NCBI RefSeq assembly: GCF_900564145.1
Contig: NZ_UOOB01000001.1
Location: 4,032,754 to 4,096,753, forward strand
From: Comamonas sp. lk
Lineage (GTDB): Bacteria > Pseudomonadota > Gammaproteobacteria > Burkholderiales > Burkholderiaceae_C
DNA: 64,000 nucleotides
Direction: 5' to 3'
The translations under genes were made by a program, and so were the position numbers. The notes below the pieces were generated by a model. The model saw nothing but the letters and a program-made list of their open reading frames with translations. It was not told the DNA's origin and did no database searches. Position 1 is the first letter of the stretch. Every line of letters starts with the position of its first letter. Of the stretch, positions 9,250 through 18,643 are shown piece after piece.

Positions 9250-9636
9250 TTAACGTGAATTGATCACAGCCGATACCAACGTGATGACAGCAGCGAAGCT
9301 GCTGTCTGTCTTGTCGCAGCGCATTGCAATACGTTTGAACTCCTTGAGCTTGCAAAAGAAGTTCTCGATCAGGTGCCGCCACTTGTAGACCTCTATATCA
9401 ATCTGCAAGGGCGCTCGCCGATTGGACTTATGTGCAATCACCACTTGGAAGCCCTGTGCCAGCAAGCGTTGCTCCAGCCAGTCTGCGTCAAATGCTTTAT
9501 CGGCCAGCAATGCCAGCAGATCTATGCCTTCAAGCAGTTGCTCTACACCTTGAAGATCATGTCGTTGGCCTGGCCGCAAAACAAATCGGATCAAGTTCCC
9601 AAGGGTATCTGTCAGCGCCAAGATCTTGGTGGTCAA
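9250..9636 (-). CDS. IS427-group transposase, C-terminal frame (orfB)
   Basis: A 128-residue frame with the C-terminal half of an IS5-family DDE transposase: LTTKILALTDTLGN, LLADKAFDADWL (second catalytic Asp) and WRHLIENFFCKLKEFKRIA with the YREK-like Glu region. It needs to be joined to the upstream frame. Between the two frames each has its stop within a few bases (TAG in both), so the shift window is very narrow. Confidence 0.8.
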   Translation of the reverse strand: MTTKILALTDTLGNLIRFVLRPGQRHDLQGVEQLLEGIDLLALLADKAFDADWLEQRLLAQGFQVVIAHKSNRRAPLQIDIEVYKWRHLIENFFCKLKEFKRIAMRCDKTDSSFAAVITLVSAVINSR

Positions 9637-9653
9637 ACCACCTCGACTGCGAC

Positions 9654-9998
9654 CTATGGCCTAGCCCGCAGACCCTCTTTTGCACCATTACCATGCCGGT
9701 GCACTCGCACCATCGTTGCATCCAACATCACGTATTCCATGTGCGGTTGATCGCTGACTGCATCAAACAGCTTTTGAAAAACATCAGCTTTGACCCAGTC
9801 GCGAAACCGCTTCAAGACGGTGCTCCACTTACCAAACTCGGGTGGCAAATCTCGCCAAGGGCTACCTGTTCGTGTAATCCAAAGCACTGCTTCCAAGAAG
9901 AGTCGATTGTTGGAGCCACTGCGTCCTCGGTCTCCAACCTTCCCCAAACACAATGGACTCATACGAGTCCATTGTCCATCTCTCAAAACATATCGCAT
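9654..9998 (-). CDS. IS427-group transposase, N-terminal frame (orfA)
   Basis: The N-terminal half of the IS5-family transposase, with the DUF4096-like region LFLEAVLWITRTGSPWRDLP and the first catalytic Asp in YVMLDATMVRVHRHG. The first ATG is at 9998; the frame also opens upstream through a TTG near 10040. It ends GAKEGLRARP, just before the second frame. Related elements make the full enzyme by ribosomal frameshifting at this junction. Whether the narrow window here still allows it cannot be judged by eye. Confidence 0.75.
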   Translation of the reverse strand: MRYVLRDGQWTRMSPLCLGKVGDRGRSGSNNRLFLEAVLWITRTGSPWRDLPPEFGKWSTVLKRFRDWVKADVFQKLFDAVSDQPHMEYVMLDATMVRVHRHGNGAKEGLRARP

Positions 9999-10053
9999 CA
10001 CCGCGATGATTGTCACGTAGCCACGGAGATAAAGGATCAAATCTCAACAAATC

Positions 10054-10744
10054 CTGGTACTCTGACAATCGGAGGTTCTTCCATACTGGCATTAGTATGG
10101 ACGCTATATTAGCTGCAGTCGCCTGTAACAGCGCTTTCCAAGCCAGTGCAAGCCCCAAGGCGCTGTGTGAGTATGCATCAGCTTCGTGACCGAACCTTCA
10201 GCCTACTATGAGATATTGAGGCCAGTTGCGAAGACCGGCAAGCCACCCATAGTACTGATCCACGGCGGAGCGCGTACCGGTTCCAGCTACATGGCGACAG
10301 CCAGCGGTCGCCCAAGATGAATACCTTTTTTCTCAGTCTAGGACAACCAGATGGGGCGGCCTGACTGTGCTGGCACCGGTCGCAACAGCGCCCCGCACTA
10401 CATCCTGTCGGCGAGACGGCTGTGCAAGGCCTTAGAAAAATGCTAGACCCAGCAAGAAGCTCGTTGACTGCAGCATGCGCTTCGCACTCGACTACATGTA
10501 TAGCTAACTAGCCAGCCTTACTACCTGGTTGTTGCTCAAGCGGGTGATTTTTGAAAACAGCGCACTCCACATGACCCATCGGGTTACCCGGGTAAGCAAG
10601 GATCTATGCCAGTATCCTATCCACACGAGCACCTGGGTTGTTAATTTCCACGCAAAACTGGCCCCCAGGAGGTTCGGATAAGAGTTTGGACTGGTGTTAT
10701 GCGGCTAGGCCTAGTTTGTGCCAGTATTTCACAGGACTTGTCGT
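10054..10744. other. Debris between two insertion sequences
   Basis: There is no intact gene. The stretch holds the alpha/beta-hydrolase relic at 10180-10320, flanked on both sides by stop-rich sequence with no open frame longer than about 75 codons that resembles a protein. It looks like catabolic DNA eroded by the neighbouring insertions. Confidence 0.5.
10180..10320 (+). pseudogene. Relic of an alpha/beta-hydrolase gene
   Basis: A 46-codon open stretch reads SFVTEPSAYYEILRPVAKTG, then PPIVLIHGGARTGSSYMAT, ending SGRPR and a TGA. The IVLIHGG segment with preceding beta-strand residues is the oxyanion-hole region (HGG) of alpha/beta-fold hydrolases, and the tyrosine/serine-rich part after it also fits. 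There is no start codon in context, and downstream sequence is frameshifted and riddled with stops. It is a non-functional fragment, possibly of an esterase that once belonged to the catabolic cluster. Confidence 0.5.
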
Positions 10745-11684
10745 TCAGTCCCACAGAGAGATGGTGCGGATGAAGTCTAAAGCGGCTTGGGTCTTTTCCC
10801 ATGCCTCGCACATCGGCCGGAATGGTGTCTTCCACCTGAGCGCCTTCAAGTGCTTGCCGAAGTTGTAGCTTTGAACGAAGGTCTGGACATGCTCCCGTCG
10901 TTGCTCCAGTCCCTCGTACTCGTACGCCTTGATCGTGGATTCCCTGAAGGTCCGGTTCATGCGTTCGACCATGCCGTTCGTCCACGGGTGATACGGCTTG
11001 GTATGCGTTTTCGCGACGCCATTGAACTTGCAGATGCGCTCGAAGATGTGACCGATGCATGTGTCGGTGACACCGCCTCTGAAGCATTCTTGTCCCGTAA
11101 AGGCCATGCCGTTTTCCGTCAGAAGGGAATGCATGCGGTACAGGAAGGCCCCAAGCACCTGTCGAAGGAACTTTGCTGCATTGGCTTTCGTGGCCCTGTC
11201 AAAGAACGCGGAATGCGTGAATTTGTGACGCGGTCTATGACGACGAACGTGTGCTGTTTGGTGCGGGAGACCTTCATTTCGGCGCTGTCGATGGGCACGA
11301 AGCCCAGCGTCGCTTCTTCAAACTTTCCGTGCCTTTGTGACACCTGCGTTATGGGCTGTCAACTGATTCCGTGACGCTGCAGGCATCGATGCAAGGCGCT
11401 ACGGCTGAGCTTGGATGCTGTCCCATGAGATCGTCCAGCGACAGATGCCCTTGCTTGCGCAATGCAATTGCCAAGTGTTCTTACTCTTGGGAAAGATGCT
11501 GGCTTGCTCTGTCCCGAGGCCCCATGGGCTCATCGAGAACCGAGGTGCGTGCACGCCACTTGGCCACGGTCTTGGGGTTGATGCCGTAGAACTTGGCCAA
11601 GAACCGATGGGAGCCGGTCGCTAGCTGGAGTTCTGCGCGGATACGCGGCGTCGTGCGGGCGCTACCATGCAGGCGGATTGCCAT
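10745..11684 (-). pseudogene. Degenerate IS481-family transposase
   Basis: Three successive minus-strand frames together spell an IS481 transposase. The N-terminal frame (11684 to 11481) has a good RBS (GGAG, 8 nt) and the helix-turn-helix GSHRFLAKFYGINPKTVAKW. A middle frame (about 11343 to 11119) has GFVPIDSAEMKVSRTKQHTF, the first catalytic Asp region. The last frame (11158 to 10745) has LTENGMAFTG, KPYHPWTNGMVERMNRTF with the catalytic Glu, and SYNFGKHLKALRWKTPF. At least two frameshifts make it inactive. Clear terminal repeats and target duplication were not resolved. Confidence 0.85.
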
Positions 11685-11801
11685 AGTGCTTTCTCCTGTT
11701 CCAGGCTGAAGAATGCACCATGACTTCCTGGGACCGTACATCTAAGCGACAGAAGACGACGCGAGCGAGGCAGCAATACGTGCGTCAGGGCCTTATCACG
11801 C

Positions 11802-13085
11802 TCATGGTTGAGGGACATAACGGGCGCGCGGACGCCACAGGCCAGTCGCGCCGCGCTGCTCCTGTACGTGCGCCGCCCAGCCAGCCATGCGCGCCACTAA
11901 AAAGAGAACCGCAGCCGACCACACGGGCAGCCGAAGCCCGCGCACCAGACAGACAAGTCCGAACTCATGCCTGGGATGGTCTGCGAGGTTTTCCTGCGCC
12001 CAAGCGACGAAATCGAACACCTGTCTCATGTCGAAAGAGTCGTCAGCCAAGTCGGCGGCGATGGCAAGTAAGTGCCTCGCGCGCGGGTCGCCCCCCTTGT
12101 AGAGAGGATGCGTGAACCCCGGTATCTGCTGCCCGCTTTGGTGAAGGCGAATGGCCTTTTCACGCAACGCAACCGCCGTCGGTCTTGCCGTCAGAAAGCG
12201 GTCAACGATCGCATAGTGCCCGGCGATCTCGGTCCCGGAGCTAGCGCAGATGCCCGCGGAAATACAGTCGAACAGGTTTGCCCCACCCGATGCCGCGGCC
12301 CGAACAGCCAGGGTGCCTGGCGGCAGCTCATGGTCTGCAAGGAGCACCAGCAGCGCGTTCACCGCGCGGCTCCGCTCGAGCGTGGCCTCGCATCCGAAGG
12401 AGCGAATGAGCGTCGACGCGATCAGTTCCGAACGCTCCGGCAGCGTCAGCGCGTGTACGGGGCTGACACAGCCTAGCGCTTGCGCAATGGCAGAGATCAG
12501 CAGATGCGGCTCTTGCACCACGCCACCAACACGACCGCCGCTGCCCGACAGCTTGCGGGTACGTCCCAGCTCAAGGGCCAGCATTGCGATCGCCCCATAC
12601 ACTGTGTGCGGGTCGGTGCCGTGCAAAATCCGCAAGCCAGCTTCCCGAGCGCGAGCCAACTCCCGCGGAGGGATTATCCAAGCGCCAATTCTGGCAACGT
12701 CGAGCGGAGCGCCCCATAGCAACTCGCAAACGCGCTCGAATGGAACACCCTGGCGCGCGAGGTCACTAGCCAGATAGCCTCGGTATGCTGGGCCAGCCTC
12801 GGTGATTTCTGTTATTCCGCTGCTAATGATGGGCTGCCCATGGTCCATCGCGCCAGCTGCCGCAGCAGCATGGCCTGCACGGGCCGCCGCACGCGCAATG
12901 ACCCGCTCAACGTCCGCTCGGCTGTATAGGTGCGCTTTGGTCCCGGGCTGAGGCACACTACGAATTGCCCCTCTGCTCACATATGCGTAGAGCGTCTGTG
13001 GTCGAACGCCCAGGAGGGCAAGACTAGCCTTCGCATCAAGGAAGTCAGGGTGTCGAGAGGACGTGGAGTCAGAGCCTGTGATCAT
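11802..13085 (-). CDS. Helix-turn-helix/citrate-synthase-fold fusion, probable regulator
   Basis: A 427-residue protein. Residues about 15-65 form a MerR/excisionase-like winged helix (LLGVRPQTLYAYVSRG, then LYSRADVERV). The rest is a citrate-synthase fold recognisable by YRGYLASDL, the GFTHPLYKGGDPRA loop and ARMAGWAAHVQEQ. Of the three catalytic residues only the second His (GFTHPLY) is kept: the SGPLHGGA His position reads SGTEI, and the NVDFY Asp position reads HEFGL. It therefore probably senses a CoA ester or carboxylate instead of condensing acetyl-CoA. The start is the ATG at 13085; a TTG 33 nt upstream is less likely. A GCCATCTAATAATTTT motif sits about 80 nt upstream. A second fusion lies at 25385-26686. 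Confidence 0.75.
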   Translation of the reverse strand: MITGSDSTSSRHPDFLDAKASLALLGVRPQTLYAYVSRGAIRSVPQPGTKAHLYSRADVERVIARAAARAGHAAAAAGAMDHGQPIISSGITEITEAGPAYRGYLASDLARQGVPFERVCELLWGAPLDVARIGAWIIPPRELARAREAGLRILHGTDPHTVYGAIAMLALELGRTRKLSGSGGRVGGVVQEPHLLISAIAQALGCVSPVHALTLPERSELIASTLIRSFGCEATLERSRAVNALLVLLADHELPPGTLAVRAAASGGANLFDCISAGICASSGTEIAGHYAIVDRFLTARPTAVALREKAIRLHQSGQQIPGFTHPLYKGGDPRARHLLAIAADLADDSFDMRQVFDFVAWAQENLADHPRHEFGLVCLVRGLRLPVWSAAVLFLVARMAGWAAHVQEQRGATGLWRPRARYVPQP

Positions 13086-13163
13086 GGGGTCCCACGCAAT
13101 CCAGACCTGCAATGGCAAGGGATTCCATAAAGCGTGCCATATCTACATGGCTCATATTTATTA

Positions 13164-13179
13164 GCCATCTAATAATTTT
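13164..13179 (+). promoter_or_regulatory. GCCATCTAA-type operator-like motif
   Basis: GCCATCTAATAATTTT lies in the promoter of the helix-turn-helix/citrate-synthase gene, about 80 nt before its start. TATTAGCCATCTAATA around it is an imperfect palindrome. It matches the motif in front of the porin, of the hemerythrin/phthalate genes and at 27662-27680. Confidence 0.5.
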
Positions 13180-13324
13180 ACACGACAGATGGAATCTACC
13201 GCAGAGAGCGAGCTTAGCCAACTGCCGCATGGGACATGGCATTTAGCCTATCTACAAAGATTCTCAAAAGCGTCTTGCTCTATGCGGGTCAGCGCCTAGG
13301 CATGAGGGCTAGCGCCTCCACGGG

Positions 13325-13870
13325 TTAAGGCTTTGGGGAACCTTGGACAGCCGCTCTCCTCGTGTCATCTTGGATACACTCGTCATTCGCAAGATTCTCA
13401 ATAATCTTCAATAGCGAGCGCCGCACGATCCCGACATGCGCATCCGACAGAGACTTAACCGCCAGTGCGTTAACCTCCTCGGCCATAGGCACAAGCTTTG
13501 CCTTGAGGCGCTTGCCTGCAGGCGTAAGGAATACGTACATGCTTTTACGATTGTCGGGCCGGTGCCTTCGCACGACATATCCTAACTCTTCCATGGCTTT
13601 CAGTGCAATGGCCGTCGTGGGCGCCATCACTCCTGCCTCAACGCTCAGCTCCGCCTGGGTGAGTCCATCCCTTTCCCAGAGGATCCGCAGAAAAGTCCAA
13701 TGGCCGAGCTGAACATCGTAGCGCGCGAGACGATTCTGCAGTGACCGAAGAAATGCGCGCGTCGCGTCTTTAACCAAGTGAGCCAAGCGATCGTCAGGAA
13801 CGCCCTCATGCCAGTGCTGCAGGATTCGGCTCGCCATCTCTGCTGATTCTGTCCTTGCTTTCTTAGCCAA
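13325..13870 (-). CDS. MarR-family transcriptional regulator
   Basis: A 181-residue regulator with the MarR winged helix: YDVQLGHWTFLRILWERDGL, TQAELSVEAGVMAPTTAIAL as the recognition helix region, and the beta-wing VVRRHRPDNRKSMYVFLTPAG. The start is taken as the TTG at 13870 because GAGGG lies 7 nt upstream; the first in-frame ATG (13837) would cut the N-terminal helix. MarR proteins are dimers that usually bind 16-20 bp palindromes and let go on binding phenolic or carboxylic ligands. It sits between the helix-turn-helix/citrate-synthase gene and the LysR gene, all on the minus strand, and is a candidate for the TTAG/CTAA palindromes in this window. Confidence 0.88.
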   Translation of the reverse strand: MAKKARTESAEMASRILQHWHEGVPDDRLAHLVKDATRAFLRSLQNRLARYDVQLGHWTFLRILWERDGLTQAELSVEAGVMAPTTAIALKAMEELGYVVRRHRPDNRKSMYVFLTPAGKRLKAKLVPMAEEVNALAVKSLSDAHVGIVRRSLLKIIENLANDECIQDDTRRAAVQGSPKP

Positions 13871-14294
13871 TGTTCATCCCTCAATGCATACTAACAGACA
13901 CTTTGCCTGATTTATTCCCCGCAACACAGGCAACGAGCGACTACGTCTACACGAGCCGACAGGTACAAACAAGGGGGAGAAGAATGAAAAGGTACGAAAC
14001 CAGGCCAAGCGAGCTTAGCAAATATAGCACTCCGCATTCCTTAGTTCCGAACTCCACCACTGCAGAAACAGAACACGCAGCAATACGGCACCACTGGCAA
14101 AATTGAAAGTACACCTGAGCGGCAGTACCGTAAGCCGCCGACTGTAGGATAACCGCCCCAAAATGACATACAGCAGTCAGCAGGATCAGGCTACTCTGTA
14201 TCTTAAATCTCTGAGGAGGGCGTTTTGCAAGAACGTACAAGGTGCCCGCCAAGCGCAAGCCTTGTGCATTGCACCGGCACACATATGCCCTAGG
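13871..14294. other. Intergenic region between LysR and MarR genes
   Basis: This stretch of about 420 nt contains no gene I can support. A 111-codon minus-strand frame (13947-14282) is somewhat hydrophobic but has no RBS and no recognisable family. The MarR promoter should be in the part next to 13870. Confidence 0.4.
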
Positions 14295-15209
14295 CTAGCA
14301 CCGCCTTTGCAGAGTATCCCTCACTAGCGTACGCAGCCAACGATGCGCCGGATCCTGATGGTGGCGCCTGTGCCATATCTGAATTATTTCCACGCTCGGC
14401 GACGCGAACGGCAGCGGGATGGCCGTTATACCTTCCTTGCCGTCAAACGCACTGGCCAGATCCATCGGAATAATGGCTGTCAGCTCGGTTTGCGGAATGA
14501 TGGTCAACAGGCCAAGATAATGGGGAACCGTGGCCACCACATTCCGCTGCACGCCCATTGCAGCCATAGCCTTCTCAATGACCTCCTGGCTACGGCCTTC
14601 TGTTCTGACCGCAATGTGCTCCGCGGCTTGGAACGAAGCGATATCCATCTCGCCGCGCGCGGCGAGCTCCCTGTCGCCCGTGATGCACAGAAATCCGCTA
14701 TTGCGCAACAACCTCTGCTGAAAAACACCTCCACTAGTGATATCGGGAAAGTACCCAACGGCAAGATCGACACCTCCTGATTCCAGACCTACCTTGAGCT
14801 TTTCCACGATAGGGGACACCGTTCTCAGGCGAACACCTGGAGCCTGCTTGCGTACAGCATTGATCAGCAGCGGCAAATAGCAAGTTTCGCCGACATCTGT
14901 CATGCAGATCGTGAATATGCGCGAGGAAGTACGCAAGTCCAACGCCACCTTGGAAAAAATATGCTGGCGGGCGAGTTCGAGGGCTTGCCGGATCGGCTCA
15001 GCGACCTCCTGCGCCCTTAGCGTAGGCTGCATCTCGTTCTTAACACGCACGAACATTGGATCGTCGAAAGCCTTACGCATCTTCGACAGCGCGTGGCTCA
15101 TAGAAGGTTGACTCAGGTGCAATTGCTCGCCAGCCTTAGACACACTGCGGGTTTCCATGAGCGCTTCGAAGACAATTAGCAGATTCAAGTCCTCTTGAGA
15201 AGGCGTCAT
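14295..15209 (-). CDS. LysR-family transcriptional regulator
   Basis: A 304-residue LysR-type regulator of normal length. The N-terminal winged helix reads LNLLIVFEALMETRSVSKAGE then LHLSQPSMSHALSKMRKAF, followed by a substrate-binding domain (FTICMTDVGETCYLPLLI, GGVDLAVGYFPDI). The ATG at 15209 starts directly at the helix-turn-helix; the frame continues upstream but those residues are not LysR-like. It lies 265 nt downstream of the phthalate dihydrodiol dehydrogenase on the same strand, where a LysR activator of the phthalate operon would be expected, although it is not divergent from the operon. Pairing with phthalate or a pathway intermediate is an inference from position. Confidence 0.88.
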   Translation of the reverse strand: MTPSQEDLNLLIVFEALMETRSVSKAGEQLHLSQPSMSHALSKMRKAFDDPMFVRVKNEMQPTLRAQEVAEPIRQALELARQHIFSKVALDLRTSSRIFTICMTDVGETCYLPLLINAVRKQAPGVRLRTVSPIVEKLKVGLESGGVDLAVGYFPDITSGGVFQQRLLRNSGFLCITGDRELAARGEMDIASFQAAEHIAVRTEGRSQEVIEKAMAAMGVQRNVVATVPHYLGLLTIIPQTELTAIIPMDLASAFDGKEGITAIPLPFASPSVEIIQIWHRRHHQDPAHRWLRTLVRDTLQRRC

Positions 15210-15474
15210 TTTGTCCACGCTATGCAATAAGTCTATAGTTTGAAAAGTTGTTGGAGTTCCAGCCTTAGCCAAGCACCTTACATGCACTGCATCCGGAATC
15301 ATGCATGCGCATAAGGCCACTGCAAAATGAGGCCAGACACAAGGTACTGTCGTCAGACCAAAGGAGACTCTTATAACACTGACGTCTTGCTCGCCTGTGG
15401 CCATCGCAGAGGAGAGGCCACATAGGGTGGAGCTTCCGACCACTCTGTCCGCACCTTTCTCTTACGCAAGCACT

Positions 15475-16653
15475 TCAGCGCGGCAGTTCCACGTCTTTAC
15501 CCGAGCCGGCCGAGTCGAGCAACGCTAGACATACCTCAAGCGTAGCGCGCGCCCATTCGCCATCATGCAGCGGCTTGATCTCGTTAACCACAGCGTGGTA
15601 CAACTCATCAATAACCTCGAAACGGGGCACCACCGGCCGCTGCAACGACCGCCGCTCCTTGGCGAGGTCTGCGTACACGCAGACACTGTCCGGTAACGGG
15701 CGTATGTCTCCGCGCTCGCACGACACCACTATCGGGCCAAAATGTTGGTGCCAGATAGGCTGCGCATCCATTGCGGCAGCCACATATCCAGGACCTCCAT
15801 AGGTAGCAGCAGCCTTGAGGTTCGCCTCCTCCTGTGCTGAGCCCACGGTAGCCAGCTTGCGGCGGGCGGCGCCATATGCCTCAGGAGACTTGTCACCGCC
15901 CATCTCGCCAATCCAGTCGCACCACTCGTCGGAGTCGAAGTGCCCGTAGCCGTTATAGGAGATGCTGGCGAACGCGCCCCCCTCGAACCACAGCAGCGCC
16001 GAATAGGCACCCTGGGTAGGACGCATAGGATCCCAGTCACCCGTGATGGCTCGAACCCTCCTGACCCGAGTGCCAACCAGCAAGCGCACAATGTCGACTT
16101 GGTGAGCAGCCTGACTGAACACCACGCCACCGCCCTCTTCAGTGCGCAGTTCCTCGGGACGACGCGGTCGGTAGAGAAAGTCGGTGTAATTCAACGCGTG
16201 GACCATACGCACGGGCCCCAGCTCCCCGCTCTGCACGATCTCTCGAGCGCTCAGGTAGGGTGTGTCAAAGCTGTGACAATGACCGACGATCAGGTGTACC
16301 CCTGCATCACGGCAGTGCTGGATCATCTCGTCGCAGTCGCCAAGGGACAGCGCCATCGGTTTTTCCACAAGAACATGCTTGCCGTGACGTGCTGCAATGC
16401 GTGCCTGCTGCGCATGAAATTGGTGTGGGCTGGCGATATAGATAGCCTCTACATCCGGATTAGATGCCAGGCCTTCAATGTCCGGGTACACCGGAGCACG
16501 GAAGTCGCTCGCAAATTGAGCCCGCGCCGATTCGCGCGGATCGCAAGCAGCCACCAGCTTTATCCGCGGGTCCTGCTGGAGTGTCGGCAACATAAGCGTG
16601 AAGGCGCGCCCGAGTCCGGCGACACCCAGTCGAAGTTGGTGGCCGGCGTTCAC
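15475..16653 (-). CDS. ophB: Phthalate 4,5-cis-dihydrodiol dehydrogenase, Gfo/Idh/MocA family
   Basis: A 392-residue NAD-dependent oxidoreductase. The Rossmann motif is [14 protein letters not shown] near the N-terminus, and the family EKP motif appears in [20 protein letters not shown]. The C-terminal domain has [19 protein letters not shown]. The start is GTG at 16653, overlapping the reductase stop by four bases (GTGA), so translation is coupled. It would oxidise 4,5-dihydro-4,5-dihydroxyphthalate to 4,5-dihydroxyphthalate, the substrate of the decarboxylase in the same operon. The assignment rests on the family (known phthalate dihydrodiol dehydrogenases are Gfo/Idh/MocA proteins) and on the operon partners. 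It is the last gene of the five-gene operon. Confidence 0.82.
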   Translation of the reverse strand: MNAGHQLRLGVAGLGRAFTLMLPTLQQDPRIKLVAACDPRESARAQFASDFRAPVYPDIEGLASNPDVEAIYIASPHQFHAQQARIAARHGKHVLVEKPMALSLGDCDEMIQHCRDAGVHLIVGHCHSFDTPYLSAREIVQSGELGPVRMVHALNYTDFLYRPRRPEELRTEEGGGVVFSQAAHQVDIVRLLVGTRVRRVRAITGDWDPMRPTQGAYSALLWFEGGAFASISYNGYGHFDSDEWCDWIGEMGGDKSPEAYGAARRKLATVGSAQEEANLKAAATYGGPGYVAAAMDAQPIWHQHFGPIVVSCERGDIRPLPDSVCVYADLAKERRSLQRPVVPRFEVIDELYHAVVNEIKPLHDGEWARATLEVCLALLDSAGSGKDVELPR

Positions 16654-17621
16654 AGGTCGATCACCAATTCGTCTGACTTAGCCCGAGAGACGCAGATCAT
16701 GATTTGCTTGTCCATCTCCTCGGGCAGCAATACCATGTCTCGATGATCAGCCTCGCCACTAAGTAGATTCGTGCGGCAGGTGCCGCAAGTACCGCTCTCG
16801 CAAGACGCCGCTGCATTACAGCCATGCTCACGAAGCACAGACAGAATCGACTTGCCGACTGGTACCTCAAACGCCGCGCCGGAGTTGGCCAGTTTTACCA
16901 TGAAAGGCTTGTCGTCTGGCCGCACTCCTCCGCCTTCGTTAAAGCTCTCGAAATGTACGTTGGTCGGCGACCAGTGCCCAGTCATGTCGCGCACAGCTTC
17001 CATCAGCGGGCGGGGGCCACAACAGTATACGTGGGCGGAATTAGGCTTTTCAAGCTCGGGCCACAGGTCGAAGACGCGCTCAGCGTCCCCGTGACTGTGG
17101 TGGATCCGCACTCGCCCCTTGAGTTCGGGGGCTCCAAGCTCTTCACGGAAGGCTGTGTTTTCGGGAAAGCGCGTCAGATAGATTAGCTTCCACGGCGCAG
17201 GCGGCAACTCACCGAACGAACGGATCATGGAAAGGATCGGCGTGATGCCAATACCCCCGGCGATAAAAAGGTAGCGCTTGGCGTTATCCACCAGCGGAAA
17301 TGCGTTGGAAGGAAGCGATGTAGGCAGCGTGTCGCCTTCCTGCAGTTGCTCATGCATTGAAAGTGAACCGCCCTGCCCTTCGGGGTCGCGCTTGACGGCA
17401 ATAACATAGCGCTTTCGCTCTGTCGGGTCATTGCAGAGCGAATATTTTCGCAGCATGCCGTTAGGGGCTTGCACCTTTACATGCGAGCCGGGAGTGAAGG
17501 GGGGTAGATCGCTGCCATCGTCATGCACCAACTCAAAGCTGCGGATATCCAGCGCCAAGTCGATGATGCGAGACACCCTCAACGGCATCTGCGTATCGGA
17601 GTGAGTATGCGTAGAAGACAT
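16650..17621 (-). CDS. ophA1: Phthalate 4,5-dioxygenase reductase component
   Basis: A 323-residue class IA dioxygenase reductase with domains in the order FMN-NAD-[2Fe-2S]. The flavin site is RKYSLCND, the NAD-binding site is [16 protein letters not shown] and [11 protein letters not shown], and the C-terminal plant-type ferredoxin domain shows [20 protein letters not shown] plus the distal Cys in MICVSRA. It passes electrons from NADH to the Rieske oxygenase encoded upstream in the operon. AGAGAG lies upstream of the ATG at 17621. The Bug gene ends 13 nt upstream, and the dehydrogenase overlaps downstream. The same architecture occurs in vanillate and related demethylase reductases, so the substrate comes from the neighbours. 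Confidence 0.85.
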   Translation of the reverse strand: MSSTHTHSDTQMPLRVSRIIDLALDIRSFELVHDDGSDLPPFTPGSHVKVQAPNGMLRKYSLCNDPTERKRYVIAVKRDPEGQGGSLSMHEQLQEGDTLPTSLPSNAFPLVDNAKRYLFIAGGIGITPILSMIRSFGELPPAPWKLIYLTRFPENTAFREELGAPELKGRVRIHHSHGDAERVFDLWPELEKPNSAHVYCCGPRPLMEAVRDMTGHWSPTNVHFESFNEGGGVRPDDKPFMVKLANSGAAFEVPVGKSILSVLREHGCNAAASCESGTCGTCRTNLLSGEADHRDMVLLPEEMDKQIMICVSRAKSDELVIDL

Positions 17622-17634
17622 TGTGAAATCTCTC

Positions 17635-18612
17635 TTATTCGGCCTTGAGTTGGGCCCGCTTAGCCGCGTCTGTCACCTGCGTCTTCTCGGCACGTAGTGC
17701 CTGCCTCAATTGCTCCACCGAGCCGCCTACTGGGTCAACACCGGCAGTGCGAAGCTGTTCAATGACTTCGGGCATCTTCACAATCTTGTCAATCTCGGCA
17801 TTTATGCGGCTAACCACTGCTTCAGGTGTATCCTTCTTTCCTAGAACCGCAACCGTAAAGGCAAAGTCAAAGCCAGGAATCTTTTCGGCCAGCGCTGGCA
17901 TTTGCGGCACTAGAAGGGACCGCGCTGAGGAATTAGTGGCCAGAAGCCGAGCTTGACCTGATTTGACAAACCCCATGAGCGATGGTGGCGAAGCGAAAAC
18001 CATGTCAACCTGCCCCCCGATCATCGCAGGCACCGAGTTGGCGCTTCCCTTAAAAGGGACGTGTGTCATCGTGAGGCCTAAGCTAGCATTCATGGCCTCT
18101 GCCGTGAGGTGGTGGATGCTGCCTGTGCCTGCTGAGCCATAGTTAAGCTCTCCCGGCTTGGCCTTCGCCAGCGCGATGAGTTCCTCCAGCGTCTTCGCCT
18201 TAACCTTCGCATTGACAGCAAGGAACAGCGGAGCCTTGCCGACGAGCGAAATCGGGACAAAATCGCGACCAGCGTCGTAGCTAATCTTCTTTGTTAGCAG
18301 CGGCGTAATCGACAGCATTGGTCCATCGGTCACCAGCAGCGTGTAACCATCTGCCGGCGCCTGCAGTATCGCTGATGCCGCCACCGCGCCACCGGCGCCG
18401 GGCCGATTATCGACGTAGACCGGCTGCCCCAAAACATCGCCCAAAGGGCGAGAGAGGATACGAGCCACTGTGTCAGGAAGACCACCCGCAGAATAGGGAA
18501 CTATCAACTTGATAGCGCGGGTCGGGTAGTTTTGAGCGTACGCGTTGGAGCTAAATGCAAAGGGAGCCAGAAAGGCCATCCCAAGCAACTTGATTAGGGT
18601 TTTGCGTCTCAT
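17635..18612 (-). CDS. Bug/TctC-family binding protein in the phthalate operon
   Basis: A 325-residue Bug receptor with a signal peptide (MRRKTLIKLLGMAFLAPFA, ending SNAYAQ) and YPTRAIKLIVPYSAGGLPD, VDNRPGAGGAVAASAILQ and LNYGSAGTGSIHHLTAEAM. The ATG at 18612 was chosen (GGAG 8 nt upstream); a GTG 15 nt earlier is less likely. It lies inside the phthalate operon between the decarboxylase and the reductase, so it likely captures phthalate or a close relative in the periplasm. No permease gene is in this operon. It is analogous in position and role to tphC for terephthalate, which needs membrane subunits encoded elsewhere. Confidence 0.88.
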   Translation of the reverse strand: MRRKTLIKLLGMAFLAPFAFSSNAYAQNYPTRAIKLIVPYSAGGLPDTVARILSRPLGDVLGQPVYVDNRPGAGGAVAASAILQAPADGYTLLVTDGPMLSITPLLTKKISYDAGRDFVPISLVGKAPLFLAVNAKVKAKTLEELIALAKAKPGELNYGSAGTGSIHHLTAEAMNASLGLTMTHVPFKGSANSVPAMIGGQVDMVFASPPSLMGFVKSGQARLLATNSSARSLLVPQMPALAEKIPGFDFAFTVAVLGKKDTPEAVVSRINAEIDKIVKMPEVIEQLRTAGVDPVGGSVEQLRQALRAEKTQVTDAAKRAQLKAE

Positions 18613-18643
18613 GGGGCTTGTCTCCACTTATGTTCTTTTGGAT

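Larger units (their letters stand above)
9237..10053 (-). mobile_element. IS5-family element, IS427 group, copy 1 (817 bp)
   Basis: Copy 1 of an 817-bp element also present at 27887-28703; within the aligned stretches I noticed a single difference (10024 A against 28674 G). The ends are GGCGTGTTGAGATTT (left) and, on the other strand, GATTTGTTGAGATTT (right). The left flank is CTAG (9233-9236) and the right flank CTGG (10054-10057), an imperfect 4-bp target duplication. Two minus-strand frames encode the split transposase. Near-identity of the copies implies recent transposition or copying within the genome. Confidence 0.9.

Noticed and set aside
9654-9998. Treating the IS427-type transposase as simply mutated
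   Set aside because: Both near-identical copies have the same two-frame layout, and split frames are normal for this group, so programmed frameshifting cannot be excluded.
13947-14282. A possible small hydrophobic protein upstream of MarR
   Set aside because: No RBS, scattered cysteines and no clear helix pattern; not better than chance.
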